Source: Marvania coccoides | Lineage: Eukaryota; Chlorophyta; Trebouxiophyceae; Chlorellales; Chlorellaceae | Assembly: GCA_963854735.1 (NCBI GenBank) | Contig: OY978102.1 | Location: 930,001 to 994,000, forward strand | DNA length: 64,000 nucleotides | Direction of reading: 5' to 3' | Shown: one piece after another, positions 46,083 to 56,554 of the stretch | Numbering within the stretch: the first letter of the stretch is position 1 | How the letters are laid out: every line of letters begins with the position of its first letter | Made by a program: the position numbers and the translations under genes | Notes under the pieces: generated by a model | The model's input: only the letters and a program-made list of their open reading frames with translations | Told to the model about the DNA's origin: nothing | The model's database searches: none

Positions 46083-47202
46083 ACGTGAAAATGGGGATGA
46101 CCTGGCTGTTTTTCTTGTGTATATGATGCTGTTGCATGGGAATTCTTATTTTATGGAGAAGATATCCACAAATTTGGTTTTAAAAATGGCAAATTTCAGT
46201 CGGCGACGTACGGGGCTGTCCCCTAACGCCTGTCGCAGCTGCCTTTAACAGCTGCATTTAGCAGTTCTAGAGCCGCAAAGCTCTATTTCCGCGAGTTCCA
46301 AGCAGCCTGGGTGGAGGGCTGCAGCAAAGAGAGAAGAGATCACAGGTCAGAAAATTATCAGCCAACGTGAATAAAGAACTGCCCAGGCTCCATATAAAAT
46401 ACAAATAAGTGCTTGGCATCGATTCATGTCCATAAGCTAAACGACTGCGCAGAAATGCGTGAGAGATCCCTCATGAGACTGTGAAAACTGCAAACTCGCC
46501 TTGCATTTGCACTTTTGTGTATCAGGCACGCCGCTCATTGCAGAGTCTATGTGCATTCCGCACCCTCCCCAGGTGGTGAGTCCGCAAGTAGCGCATTCGG
46601 TCTTGAAACACATTTAATTTATTTTGGAGAGAGAATCGAAAGTTTCTGTGGCCTGCGGGACCACTGAAGATAGCAGCCCAGGTTCTTGGTTTAAAATCAG
46701 GCCGTGTGAATTTGTTTTTGCCGTTCATGTTTCTCTCATCTGTCATCTCGTAAGTTGTTTCGTGAGCAATCTCTGGAAAGTCCAAGCTGCTTCATGCCGC
46801 ACTACAAAAAAACAAAAAAAACAACAATTTGAGAGTTTAGACTCCGCACAGAGACGGCAACAAAGGCCACACAGCAGAGAGGCAAGCTTGGTCCTCACAA
46901 TTAAGCCAGGAGACTGAACATTATTTGCGAATGCAAGCGCTGGCATCAATTTCGAAATATAATTCTGTGTTTTAACGAAGCCCATGACGGCTCTGCCCCG
47001 ATCGATGCATGAAACAAAAGCCGCATCAGCGACCTTTAAAGCTAAGAAATGTCTTTGCGTCGGGTGAATTTCGTCACAAATCTAGATAGCATGCACAAGA
47101 AGCAAGTGAGTCAACAAAACAACTTACGCTAAAAAGGTTAAAAACAACAATGAAGCAAACCAAACTTATTCTATCACAAATTTAGTCAAAATTTCGGTTT
47201 CT
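46083..47202. other. Convergent intergenic stretch, nothing recognised
   Basis: About 1.1 kb between two 3' ends. AT-rich, no supported gene. Confidence 0.5.
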
Positions 47203-48797
47203 TCAACCCCCATAAACCTTTCCTCCCCCGCCAAGCAGCCCCCATAGCCCGCCAAACGCGCCAGTCGCCCACGCCCCAACAATAAAATGCAGCATATCCC
47301 CTCCCTGGCCGGCCTGCACCATCGGCAGCAGCACCGCCAGGTGGCCTAGGCTGGCTACCAGGAGCCCCGCGCTGAGCGTTTTGCCGATGGGCTCGTTGAT
47401 TTTGCCGTCGGTTCCAGCAGCTAGGCACTTGAGGGAGTAGGTCATGGTGGGGAGCACGGTGAGGAGCCCCCCGCCGATGTTCTGCCAGAAGAAGAAGGAG
47501 GACACGTCCTTGACGTACCTGCAACAACCATTAATGAGGATGTGGGGTGTTACGGAAGGTGAAATTTAGAAAACGAGAGACTTGCCCGAACGCGGCCGCC
47601 ATGGAGTAGCCAGGGAGCGCCAGGTAGGCAGCGCCAGCCAGAGCAAGAGTCGGGGTGAGAGCGGAGTACAGCACGCTCTGCATGCCATTGATCCTACAAA
47701 AGAACAACATAGAATATAGATAAATACATTCCAAAACAAGACGAGCTTGATTATCCCCCGAGTATACTGGGAGTATGAAGAAAAAAACAGTGCAATTATA
47801 TATATATTTTTTTTTATTACAAAAATATACTGGCGGAGAAACATATAAATTTTACCTCAGGTGATCAGGCACCGCCCCAATGTAGCGCGCGATGGGCTCG
47901 CCCAGCCCAGGCTTCTTGCCCACAGCCGCGGTATAGGTCTTCCACGGTACGTAAAAGGTGGTTCCCATCACAGCAGCGCCCCCAAGCAGAGACGCCACGG
48001 TGATGTCAGTAGCGTACAGAAGGTGGGTGCCGATCGCAGCGACTGAGAAGCCCATGAGGCCCAGCTGCAGGCGCTGCGCGGTGGGCCCCGCCAGCTTGGT
48101 TTCTTTCGCAGCCTGGTGGAGGGCGAAGCTGGAGGCCGAGGTCGCGGCGAGGCCACAGCCGAGGAGCTGCACCAGGGCCTGGGTCTGTATATAAATATAT
48201 TTGTTAATATTAATTAATTGTTATTTGGAAAGAATTTACTGATGGGATTTTAGGAGTCGGCAACAGAAATTCAAGCTTAAAAAAAACTCTCGCTGAAGCA
48301 ATGTATTTATAAATCGCATTTCGATAAACGCAGATTAGCAGAGATTGCAATGTTTGATAGCTTGCCTGCATGCCTTCGGGGAGCGCCAGGCCGGGGAAGA
48401 ACATGTCTGAGGTAATTTCTGGCAACGTGAAAGCGGCGGTCGCAAGTGTAGCGTGCGCAACGGACAGCACCATGAAGGTGGAGCTGGCAAACTCCTGCGG
48501 GGAATCTTCAGATTTGTCGGAAGGCGCTGCAGAGGCGGCGAAGGAGCGAGGCAGAGGGGCAAAGGAGGGCGACGTGAGGTTGGTCAGGGCGGATGAGGAA
48601 GGTGGAATTTCGGCCTTGGAGTCATCATCCCGCCTGTAAAACGATGGAAAAGACGCAGATATGGGCGCCAGAGGACCGCTACACTCCCAAATGGCGCTCA
48701 TTGAGGAGGGACTCTGCTGTTTGCCTACAGCGGCAAAATGACCAAGGGAGACTCCTTTGGGGCTTAACTCCCTGCCCACGGCGCGTGCTGCAAACAT
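47203..48797 (-). CDS. Multi-pass membrane protein of unknown function, probably organellar
   Basis: Four exons: 48797-48366, 48184-47856, 47693-47586, 47518-47203; 394 aa. Introns 1 and 3 have GC donors (CAG|GCAAGC and CGG|GCAAGT); for intron 3 only the GC donor keeps the frame into YVKDVSSFFFW. The N-terminus MFAARAVGRELSPKGVSLG is Arg/Ala/Ser-rich and could be a mitochondrial or plastid presequence, followed by a Ser/Asp/Pro-rich linker. At least six hydrophobic segments follow, including LGLMGFSVAAIGTHLLYA, ASLLGGAAVMGTTFYVPW, TLALAGAAYLALPGYSMA, IGGGLLTVLPTMTYS and LLVASLGHLAVLLPMV. Conserved-looking polar spots between helices include VPWKTYTAAVGKKPGLGEP. I do not recognise the family. 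Confidence 0.75.
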
Positions 48798-49151
48798 TTT
48801 GAAATTTAGTTAGCCCTGCATGCCTGAAACTGAAGATGAATTTGAAAAAGAAACCGAAGCGCAGGAACATGGCGATCTGTTGAACTTATAGCATTACAAA
48901 AGTTGTGTTTAATTGGCCGTTTCATCATTTCAACCTTGCTACGGCAGCGTTTTGTTTTCAAAACTTTATTGAAAAGTAAAAAATAAAAAAAGTAAGTTTT
49001 TGAACAAGCATCAACCGCAGACAACGCTCCTTTGCTTTAATGCAGCCCTCAGCTTATGCATTATTATTATTATTGTAGCGACCTTGATGGCTTCTGCCCT
49101 CGCGTATGGTCCCTCTTAACACCGCTCGCTCAACCTGTGCCGGGCCCAAGA
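48798..49151. other. Divergent spacer, nothing recognised
   Basis: AT-rich 354 bp between the membrane-protein start (-) and the XPA-like gene start (+). An ATT microsatellite lies at about 49059-49075. Confidence 0.5.
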
Positions 49152-50496
49152 ATGGCAAACGCCCAAGCTGTTCTCAAGCTGGCAGACATTCTTCCGGTGC
49201 TCATCTCACACCTCGGCACCGAGCCCCAGCGGCGGGGCAAGGAGGGAGCCGCGGAGGCCTGCGAGGTTGTGGCCAAGCTGGCGGTTGCTGGGACATTCTG
49301 CAGCCCTTTCCTGGCTGACCACCGCGCGCTCATTTCCACCTTCTACGCCACCGTTCTCGATGCAAGTACTTACTTTTGTTTTATTCTTTACTAACCCCTA
49401 AAAACTCTTTCACAGCGACCTTTTTGTCGCCGGGCAATTTTTGTTGCACTTGTGGACAGCATGCAACACTCGTTTTCATCAGTTATTGCTTACCTATCTT
49501 CTACAGAGCCTTTCCTCACCAGCCAACGCCCCTCCCTACACTCCCGCCCTCTACATCGCCCAGCTCAATGGCACCGTGGCTGGAAATCCCACTGCCGGTG
49601 TTCTAAAAGAAAACCTGACGGGCCGTTGCCGTCAGGAGAACCCTGCTTTCCCTTAAATTTTAGTCGGTCGCGCCGCTGGGGGACTCCGGAAGGCGGGGGC
49701 CAGAGCGTTAACTGTGGGCGGCGGTGCGGTCACCGGCGTAGTGGCAGTATCCGTACGTCCACCGTACCGGGGGTTAATCCCAGTGGATGGAAGGGGGTAC
49801 TCCGCCTTACTGTGGCGGGGTGAGTGGCATGTCGACTTGCAGGTCTCTATAAGAGCACCTTCGGTAGTAGACGTAACAACGATATGTAAACCCATTAAAC
49901 CCATTAAACCCAAACCTGTACAGGTAAAAAACCTAATTTTCAATGAATTTAGAAGCGCTTGATCATCTCCTATTAACCCCCGCTGTAATAGAACTTAATT
50001 TATTTCGCGCGCGCTCTTCTTATCTACGTTTAGGTGCCACCTGCCAGCGGACGGCAAGAAAGACGAGCTCCTCCAGCGCCTCCCTCAGCTGCCCCCTCCC
50101 GATCTGGTGGCGCGCATACTTTCCGTGCGCCCCGGGCTGCGCCGCCGCCGCGATGAGGAGGAGAGCGCAAGGCGGGCGCAGGCAGCGGCAGCGGCAGCGG
50201 CAGCGGCAGCGGCAGCGGCAGCGGCAGCGGCAGCGGCAGCGGCAGCGGCAGCGGCAGCGGCAGCGGCAGCGGCAGCGGCAGCGGCAGAGGCAGCGGCAGC
50301 GGCAGCGGCAGCGGCAGCGGCAGCGGCAGCGGCAGCGGCACCCGCACCGGCACCGGCACCGGCCAAGGCAGCCCAGCCCCGCAAAATGAAATCCGGCCCT
50401 CGAATCACTGTCACTCGTGTCAAGAAGGAGTACCGCTTGAAAGAAGAGGGTCTGGTGGGGCTGGACGAGCTGCGCTTGCCCAACCCGCACCGCAAG

Positions 50497-50528
<32 letters not shown>

Positions 50529-51361
50529 ACGGGGTGCAAAAGGATTGATTTGACGACTTGATGAGTGCAGACGAGGAGGGGGCTGACATGCGCCTCTACC
50601 TGGTGAGACAGATCAGGTGAGAAAGCAACTGCTTGCTTCAATAGAAAAAGAAGACGCATGCGTTCACCAATCGACGTGATTTTTTTACCTGTAATATTGA
50701 GTGCAGGGCGGTGTCCTACGCCAAGCACGGCGGCGCCAACGGGCTGAAGAGCTACAATGACGCAGTTGCCGCGCGGTATGGCAACCGCAAGAAGCCCGCC
50801 AAGCGCGCTGCGCCTACTGCGCTGCCTGCGCTGACCTACGTCTCCGACGAAAAGAAGGAGGAGGAGGGCGGTTCCGCCTTCGAGAGCTCGGACAGCGACG
50901 AGGTGGAGGCTCCGCCCGTGACCCGTAAGAGAAAGGTTAAAAAGACCGTCGCCACTGCTGCTGTGCCTGCTGCTGCTGTGGCCGCCGTGGCTGCTGCTGC
51001 GGTGAAGAAGGAGGTCAAGGAGAAAGTAATGGTAGAGGAGGACGCTGGGGGCGTAAAGGTGGAGCCCGTGCAGGAAAAAAACGAGGTGAACGAGGAGGCG
51101 TTGCCCACCACGCTGCCCGCTGCGGTGCCGCAGCGCAAACAGCGCGGCCGGCACAAGAAGGCTATGGATGTAGCGGTCAAAGAGGAAGATGAAGATGCCA
51201 TCGCCGCTGCTGGGGGTGGAAAGGGCAATGCCAGCATCAGGAGGCTGAAGCGCGTCAAAACAGTGCCCGATGAGGAAGAAGAGGAGGAGGCGGTGATTGA
51301 TGTGGCTGTAGGTCTGCGGCGCAGTGCTCGGGCGCGCAAGAAAACTTCATCACGCAAGTAG
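49152..51361 (+). CDS. SAP domain plus XPA C-terminal-like DNA-binding protein, interrupted by a LINE fragment
   Basis: Exon pieces: 49152-49361; from 49507 to about 49610 (3' end unresolved); 50034-50491; 50571-50616; 50707-51361. Two introns use GC donors (GAT|GCAAGT; CACC|GCAAGT). Exon 1 (MANAQAVLKLADILPVLI) is helical. PTAGVLKENL before the LINE insertion and CHLPADGKKDELLQRL after it align as the two halves of one SAP motif. A poly-Ala tract of about 50 residues follows, then RITVTRVKKEYRLKEEGL, LPNPHHEEGADMRLYLVRQI and YAKHGGANGL, which match the XPA/Rad14 C-terminal domain, including the NPH to M-x-LYL spacing. XPA verifies damage in nucleotide excision repair, but its zinc finger is not seen here. 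The C-terminal half is Lys/Glu/Ala-rich with basic nuclear signals (TRKRKVKK). Exon 2 and exon 3 phases do not match, so the insertion may have broken the gene. Confidence 0.65.
49610..49927 (+). mobile_element. 5'-truncated LINE 3' end, copy A
   Basis: From AACCTGACGGGCCGTTGCC to the tail TAAACCCATTAAACCCATTAAACCCAAACCTG the sequence is nearly identical to 61311-61600 (copy C). Possible 7-bp target duplication AAAACCT at 49610-49616 and 49928-49934. It carries no coding capacity and sits within the XPA-like gene. Confidence 0.88.
50181..50340. repeat. (GGCAGC)n minisatellite coding poly-Ala
   Basis: About 26 units of GGCAGC with one visible variant unit (GGCAGAGG context near 50285). In the XPA-like frame it encodes alternating Ala codons, interrupted once by Glu. 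Confidence 0.95.
50497..50524. repeat. T homopolymer in an XPA-like intron
   Basis: About 28 T directly after the GC donor of the exon 3/4 intron. Confidence 0.9.
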
Positions 51362-52045
51362 GGGGCCGACAAGAGTGGAAGCGGCAGCGGTGAGCTGCAA
51401 ACTTTTCGATGGATTACGACATTTCTGCATTTTGATAACAGCATTAGTGGGTACCTGTACTTATGCAGGTCCTTTCGCAAGTTTGAAATTGAAAGAAAGA
51501 AAGAAAATGCCAACGCAACAGAAATTTCTTTTTTTTAAATCATCCCGTCACCCCACTTTGAAGGGGAGAAGCACCCCCCCCAATTCCCTCCCCCTTCCCC
51601 GGCCGGTGGCTAGGACGAGGCAAAGTCGATTTCTCACGGCACATGACAGTAGTGCTCATTTGCTCATTCAGCCAGAGCCCAAAATTAATCAGCCGATCAA
51701 TTTGTCCCGGGAGCATGAAGGCCTTACGCCCATTTACAAGAAGTTGTTGTCCCGCCGTGTATAATTTTATTCGTGACGCGATATTCATTTGAATTGCTGG
51801 ATTTAATACACCCGGTGCCTGGAGGTGAGGTTTGTGCGTGTGTGATCACTTTGCCCTCTTACGCAAGGAAACGTCTTTGCCCTCTTACGCATTGCACGAT
51901 CATTTATTAATTTCAATCGCGTGTGCTTTGCAGGAGCCGCTGTTTCGCGAGTATTCTGGGTTGTAGCATCCCATTGTAAAGTCTTCATTTTCCAAGAGTC
52001 GCAGTCGCTTTGCACGGCTTACAACGTGCCAAACGACGGGGGAAA
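51362..52045. other. Intergenic stretch, nothing recognised
   Basis: 684 bp between XPA-like and coiled-coil genes. A short duplicated motif TTTGCCCTCTTACGCA occurs twice near 51850-51890. Confidence 0.5.
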
Positions 52046-54647
52046 ATGCATCCCGACGATTTCCGTAAAAAAGTGCTACCGTATTTGGGCAAGAACATTT
52101 CTGACCAAGGTCCTGACGACGCAGCTCAGAAATTGGTAAGGCGTTTTTTTGCGTGCTATGTCCCAGAGCATATCGACTAGCCGTTTCAACTTTTCCTCTT
52201 CTTCACGCGGCGTGCAGTTCGGAGTCTACAAGTACATCGAAGAGTACAAAGGGGGGGAACTCAACTTTGCTCAGCGGGTGCTGCTGCTGACGGCTGCCGT
52301 TGCGGCGGGCGTCCAGCCTGATCTAGCCAGAAGCAAGAGCCATAAAAAGCCTGTGTTCCTATTCCCGGACTGGCCAGGAGCCCAGAAAGAGACGAATGAC
52401 AACCTCGCATCCGCTGGGGAGCGCATTTACGCTGCCTTCCATCCTTTCGTCCTGGCAAAAGAAGGGCCTCTGACGAGAATCCAGGTATGGGCGGAGGGGC
52501 GGCTTAAGGCAGCAGGCTGGATGCGCCACGAGGCGCTCGCAGCACTCGACGATGCCGTCAAAAAGGCCTTGGCCGACTCCCGCGCACATCGTGCTTCTTC
52601 GCGAGGGACCAAAGCGGCGGTGGACGAACAGGTTGCGATCCTGAGAATGTTGGTCGCGGCGGCTCTTCCTGGTGTTTTCCTCCTGACCCCGCCTGCTGCG
52701 CCTCCTGTGGCCGTCACGCCGCCCATCGTGCCGACTGTGTCTGTTGCACAGCTTGCTGCGTCCCCTGCGGTGCGCGCGGCGCCTGCTGCAGCCTTTGCGG
52801 TGCGTGCGACGACTGCTGCGTTCCCTGTGATGCGCGCGACGCCCTCAGCACAAGCGGTTCCTGGAGTACGTACTGTGCAGGATGCAGCAGCTGCCTCAAC
52901 CGCGCCTGCAGCGCCGATTGTGCGTGCACCCGCTCCATATGAGGCCGATTCGAGCTCCATAACTGCCGCTGAGGCCCACCCCGGGGCCTCCTCGGGGCCT
53001 CCAGCTGCCGGCACTGACTCGCGGAAGCGCAAGGCCGACGCCAATGACGGGAGGGGGGGGGCAGCGATGGACGGGGCGGGACGCAGACCGATGACCAAAA
53101 TGCAGAAGATGGTGAAAGACCTGGAGGCGAGTACTGCCGAGAATACGGAGCTGAAGACAAAGTTGGAGGCAGCCGAACAGGGGAAGAAGCTTCTTAAGAC
53201 GTTGAAGGATGCCTGGCGGATGAGAAGTAAAGAATCAGAACGTTTGCTGGTTGAGTTGAACACAGCGGAGGAGAGGGACCAGGAGCTCCTTAAGGAGAAG
53301 GCGGAGCTGCAAGAAAAAATCGCTGCGCTGGAGCCGCAGGCTGGCAGGGTGGCGGAGCTGGATGAGGAGAACCGCACGCTGAAGGCGCTCAACGCTGCTG
53401 CGCTCAAGCTTAAGGCGGACGAGGTGGCGATGCTGCAAGAAAAAATCGCTGCGCTGGAGCCGCAGGCTGGCAGGGTGGCGGAGCTGGATGAGGAGAACCG
53501 CACGCTGAAGGCGCTCAACGCTGCTGCGCTCAAGCTCAAGGCGGACGAGGTGGCGATGCTGCAAGAAAAAATCGCTGCGCTGGAGCCGCAGGCTGGCAGG
53601 GTGGCGGAGCTGGATGAGGAGAACCGCACGCTGAAGGCGCTCAACGCTGCTGCGCTCAAGCTTAAGGCGGACGAGGTGGCGATGCTGCAAGAAAAAATCG
53701 CTGCGCTGGAGCCGCAGGCTGGCAGGGTGGCGGAGCTGGATGAGGAGAACCGCACGCTGAAGGCGCTCAACGCTGCTGCGCTCAAGCTCAAGGCGGACGA
53801 GGTGGCGATGCTGCAAGAAAAAATCGCTGCGCTGGAGCCGCAGGCTGGCAGGGTGGCGGAGCTGGATGAGGAGAACCGCACGCTGAAGGCGCTCAACGCT
53901 GCTGCGCTCAAGCTTAAGGCGGACGAGGTGGCGATGCTGCAAGAAAAAATCGCTGCGCTGGAGCCGCAGGCTGGCAGGGTGGCGGAGCTGGATGAGGAGA
54001 ACCGCACGCTGAAGGCGCTCAACGCTGCTGCGCTCAAGCTTAAGGCGGACGAGGTGGCGATGCTGCAAGAAAAAATCGCTGCGCTGGAGCCGCAGGCTGG
54101 CAGGGTGGCGGCGCTGGATGAGGAGAACCACAAGGTGAAGGAAAGGGTCAGCGAGCTGGAGATGGGCCAAAGGGAGCTACATGGCGAGATTGATGTGCAG
54201 CTGCTGCATGGAGGCAATGCAATGACGCTGGAGAATGAAAATCAAGGGCTGCAGAATTCTTCGAAGCGGTTGGAGGACGCGGTTTCGCTGCTGAATGCGC
54301 TGCGGGCTGGAGCTCCTGGTGCTGGCAACACGAACGATTTGCAGGTTTGTATTCTGACGTCGCGCGCGCTGCAGCAGGGGCACGGCGTTTACCTGCAGCA
54401 CCACCTTCGTGCGCGGGAAATAGATCTGGATATTTTTATAACGGCCCTGCAAAATGATCTGGCAAGCTCTGGGAGCACACCCGTGGTGCTGCAGCAGCTG
54501 GCCGCCCGAAGGAACGAGCTCGCTGAGGTGCAGTGGCTGAGAAGTGTTGTGGGGCCTGAACTGGCAGTCATGGAGCAGTTGATGACTCTTGCGGAAGGCG
54601 AGGCGCAAAAGGTCTCAAGAGAGCTGTACTTTTATAGGGGGCCCTGA
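52046..54647 (+). CDS. Coiled-coil protein with six near-identical 42-residue repeats
   Basis: Exons 52046-52135 and 52218-54647, GT-AG, 839 aa. I do not recognise the N-terminal domain (MHPDDFRKKVLPYLGKNIS, then LNFAQRVLLLTAAVAAGVQP, about 180 residues, helical). A Pro/Ala/Val-rich linker of about 130 residues (repeats such as APPVAVTPPIVPTVSVAQ) follows, then a basic patch (SRKRKAD) that could be a nuclear signal. A continuous coiled coil runs from about residue 345: six units of 42 residues (LQEKIAALEPQAGRVAEL... ending ADEVAM), a seventh partial unit, and a non-repeated helical C-terminus (LAARRNELAEVQWLRSVVG). 42 is a multiple of 7, so heptads stay in register across units. Likely a structural rod or scaffold; no catalytic motif. 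The antisense strand is also open through the repeats, which I take as a codon-bias effect. Confidence 0.85.
53307..54062 (+). repeat. 126-bp tandem repeat, six units
   Basis: Six consecutive 126-bp units differ, as far as I can see, only at one T/C site in the AAGCTT/AAGCTC segment, in the order T, C, T, C, T, T, implying dimer-wise duplication. A partial seventh unit follows to about 54110 and then diverges. Confidence 0.96.
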
Positions 54648-55329
54648 TAACCTTGAAACGTAGAAACCTAAAACAGAATGTGCTGGCGAGCGTTTTTTCT
54701 TTTCTTACGCAATAGTGCAATTATATGAAAAAAATTTACGATTACATACAAACCTCCAAACCATGCATGTTCCCAAATGTAACAAAATAGCGATTGATTT
54801 GTGAGTAATATGATTCCTACCTTGTGCAGGCCGCCCTTTGGCGTGTGCATCTCGATCTTCCCATGAGGCGACGACCAGCGTTGCAAGCTCGTGCCTCGTT
54901 CCCACAGTCCCACAGTGAGAGGAAGCTGCAGAGCTCATGCGGTGAAGGATGAAAACTGATGCTGAGGATGAGCTTCTTAAAAGGGCCGCCTGAGGGTGCC
55001 CTGAGGGCTGACAGTCGATACTAAAATATTTTCCAATAGCAAAACAAAAACGAAAAATGAAAAAGCGAAAAATACCGATTTTTACAGCTGAACTCCGGGC
55101 ATAGTTGCGCCATGCAGGAGTGATCTTGATCAAATTAACTAAATAATAAACGAAAGCAGAGAGGGTGAAAGGCCAGCCATGGCAAGGGGCTCCAAAAAGC
55201 AGGGGGGGGAAGTCAACACTTGGCATCTCGGCAAATTATTAGACAAGGCTGTTCAAGGCTGTTAAGGTTGACAGAAAAGGTTGCGGACTTCAAATAATAT
55301 TTTTTCAGCTTCTTGTTGAGCGGCGCTGA
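54648..55329. other. Intergenic stretch, nothing supported
   Basis: A GC-richer patch on the minus strand near 54830-54920 (frame with WSSPHGKIEMHTPKGGLHK ahead of a GTAGGA donor-like site) might be an orphan exon, but no partner exon was found. Confidence 0.4.
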
Positions 55330-56482
55330 CGCGCCTTCGCCTGGGAGTGCAGAGGATTCGCGCACCAGCAGCAGGCGAGAGTGGAGTATGGCACCCACCC
55401 AGCACATGCCCCCTATGTGCATCGCCGTGCCCGCTCCTCGAGACACGCATCCTCCGCACCTGTACTGACCTCCATCAAGAGCGCGCGCCAGCGCTCGCGG
55501 CGGTGACTGCGGCGCCAACGGCGAGGGACCTGCTGAAGCTGGAGGCGGCAGACCTCACCCTGGTGGCGGCCCTGTTGAGAGCGCACTCAGAGCGCGTGGT
55601 GGCGGCGGCGTGATGGGCGGCGTGGGAGGTGCGCAAGATGTGAAGAAGCAGCCCAAGGCTTTGATGACGGTGGAGGCGGCGCCGGGCTACATTTCCCTTC
55701 TTTGATGTTTGTTTTTGCTTGATCGTCTTTGGTCTGTTTTCTTGAATTGTTATATTTTTAATTTGTTTTTCGTTTATTTTGCCTCTTTTCATTCTCGCCC
55801 ATTTATTTTGCTGCACCTGCTTGCCTTGGTACACGCTCTTGACTACGACTTTGGATGCATCCCTTCCCAAACAGCCAGGGTTGTGTGACCACTGTAGAAG
55901 AGAGGGGTGCTTGGTGCCTCCCGGCATTGCCCATGCGTGTACCTTGACCGGACGGTTCGCGCTCTCGCCGTCCGGAGCGTCCTGCATGCCTTGCATTTCT
56001 GCATTCCTTGCATTTCTGCATGCTATACATTTCTTCATGCGCATGTGTTTGCGTTTTGCGCTTGTCTTTGCCTTTGCACATGTTTTATGTCGGTCGTGCC
56101 GTCGGGGACTCGGAAGGCAGGGGCAAGAGCCTTACCTGTGGGCGGCGACCTGTTGCTAGGTTTGCATGGCGCTGCTGTGACGTACGTCCACATGAACTGA
56201 GGTTGATCCGGCGGATGGAAGGGGGGCTCCGCCTTACTATGGCGGGGTTTGTGGCACGTCGACTTGCGGTTCCCTATAGGGGCGACTTCGGTAGTAGACG
56301 TAGACGTTACACCAATATGTAAAACCTGAAACCTGAAACCTGAAACCTGAAACCTGAAACCTGAAACCTGAAACCTGAAACCTGAAACCTGAAACCTGAA
56401 ACCTGAAACCTGAAACCTGAAACCTGAAACCTGAAACCTGAAACCTGAAACCTGAAACCTGAAACCTGAAACCTGAAACCTG
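55330..56482 (+). mobile_element. 5'-truncated LINE, copy B, with (CCTGAAA)n 3' tail
   Basis: Encodes only the end of the LINE polyprotein: AGESGVWHPPSTCPLCA, a Cys/His knuckle completed by ILRTC, and DLLKLEAADLTLVAALLRA, matching copy C. A 3' UTR with the family's conserved block (CGGATGGAAGGGGGGCTCCGCC, GGTAGTAGACGTAGACGTTAC) leads to a tail of about 23 CCTGAAA units. More divergent than copies A, C and D. Confidence 0.88.
56322..56482. repeat. (CCTGAAA)n, about 23 units
   Basis: Perfect 7-bp repeats at the very 3' end of LINE copy B. The complement is TTTCAGG, a one-position variant of the plant telomere repeat TTTAGGG class and reported as a telomere variant in some plants. Confidence 0.96.
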
Positions 56483-56554
56483 ATGTCCGTCCTCCAGTCC
56501 TCCTGAGGGCCTCCGGGCCTCCACGTTCTTGCTGCTTCTCCACCTTTAAAACCC

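Noticed and set aside
53302..54110. CRISPR-like array
   Set aside because: The 126-bp repeats are contiguous, coding and lack unique spacers; the genome is eukaryotic.
52427..54217. Very long open frames on the antisense strand of the coiled-coil gene
   Set aside because: They mirror the 126-bp repeats and GC-rich codons, give Ser/Ala/Cys-rich or Arg/Leu/His-rich strings without domains, and the sense strand has good coding logic and a splice-supported start.
54705..55226. Minus-strand gene upstream of LINE copy B
   Set aside because: One patch looks exon-like with a donor, but there is no convincing second exon or family match.
56322..56482. A true telomere or chromosome end
   Set aside because: The repeat is internal, only about 160 bp, flanked by LINE sequence and a gene, and sits exactly at the LINE 3' end.
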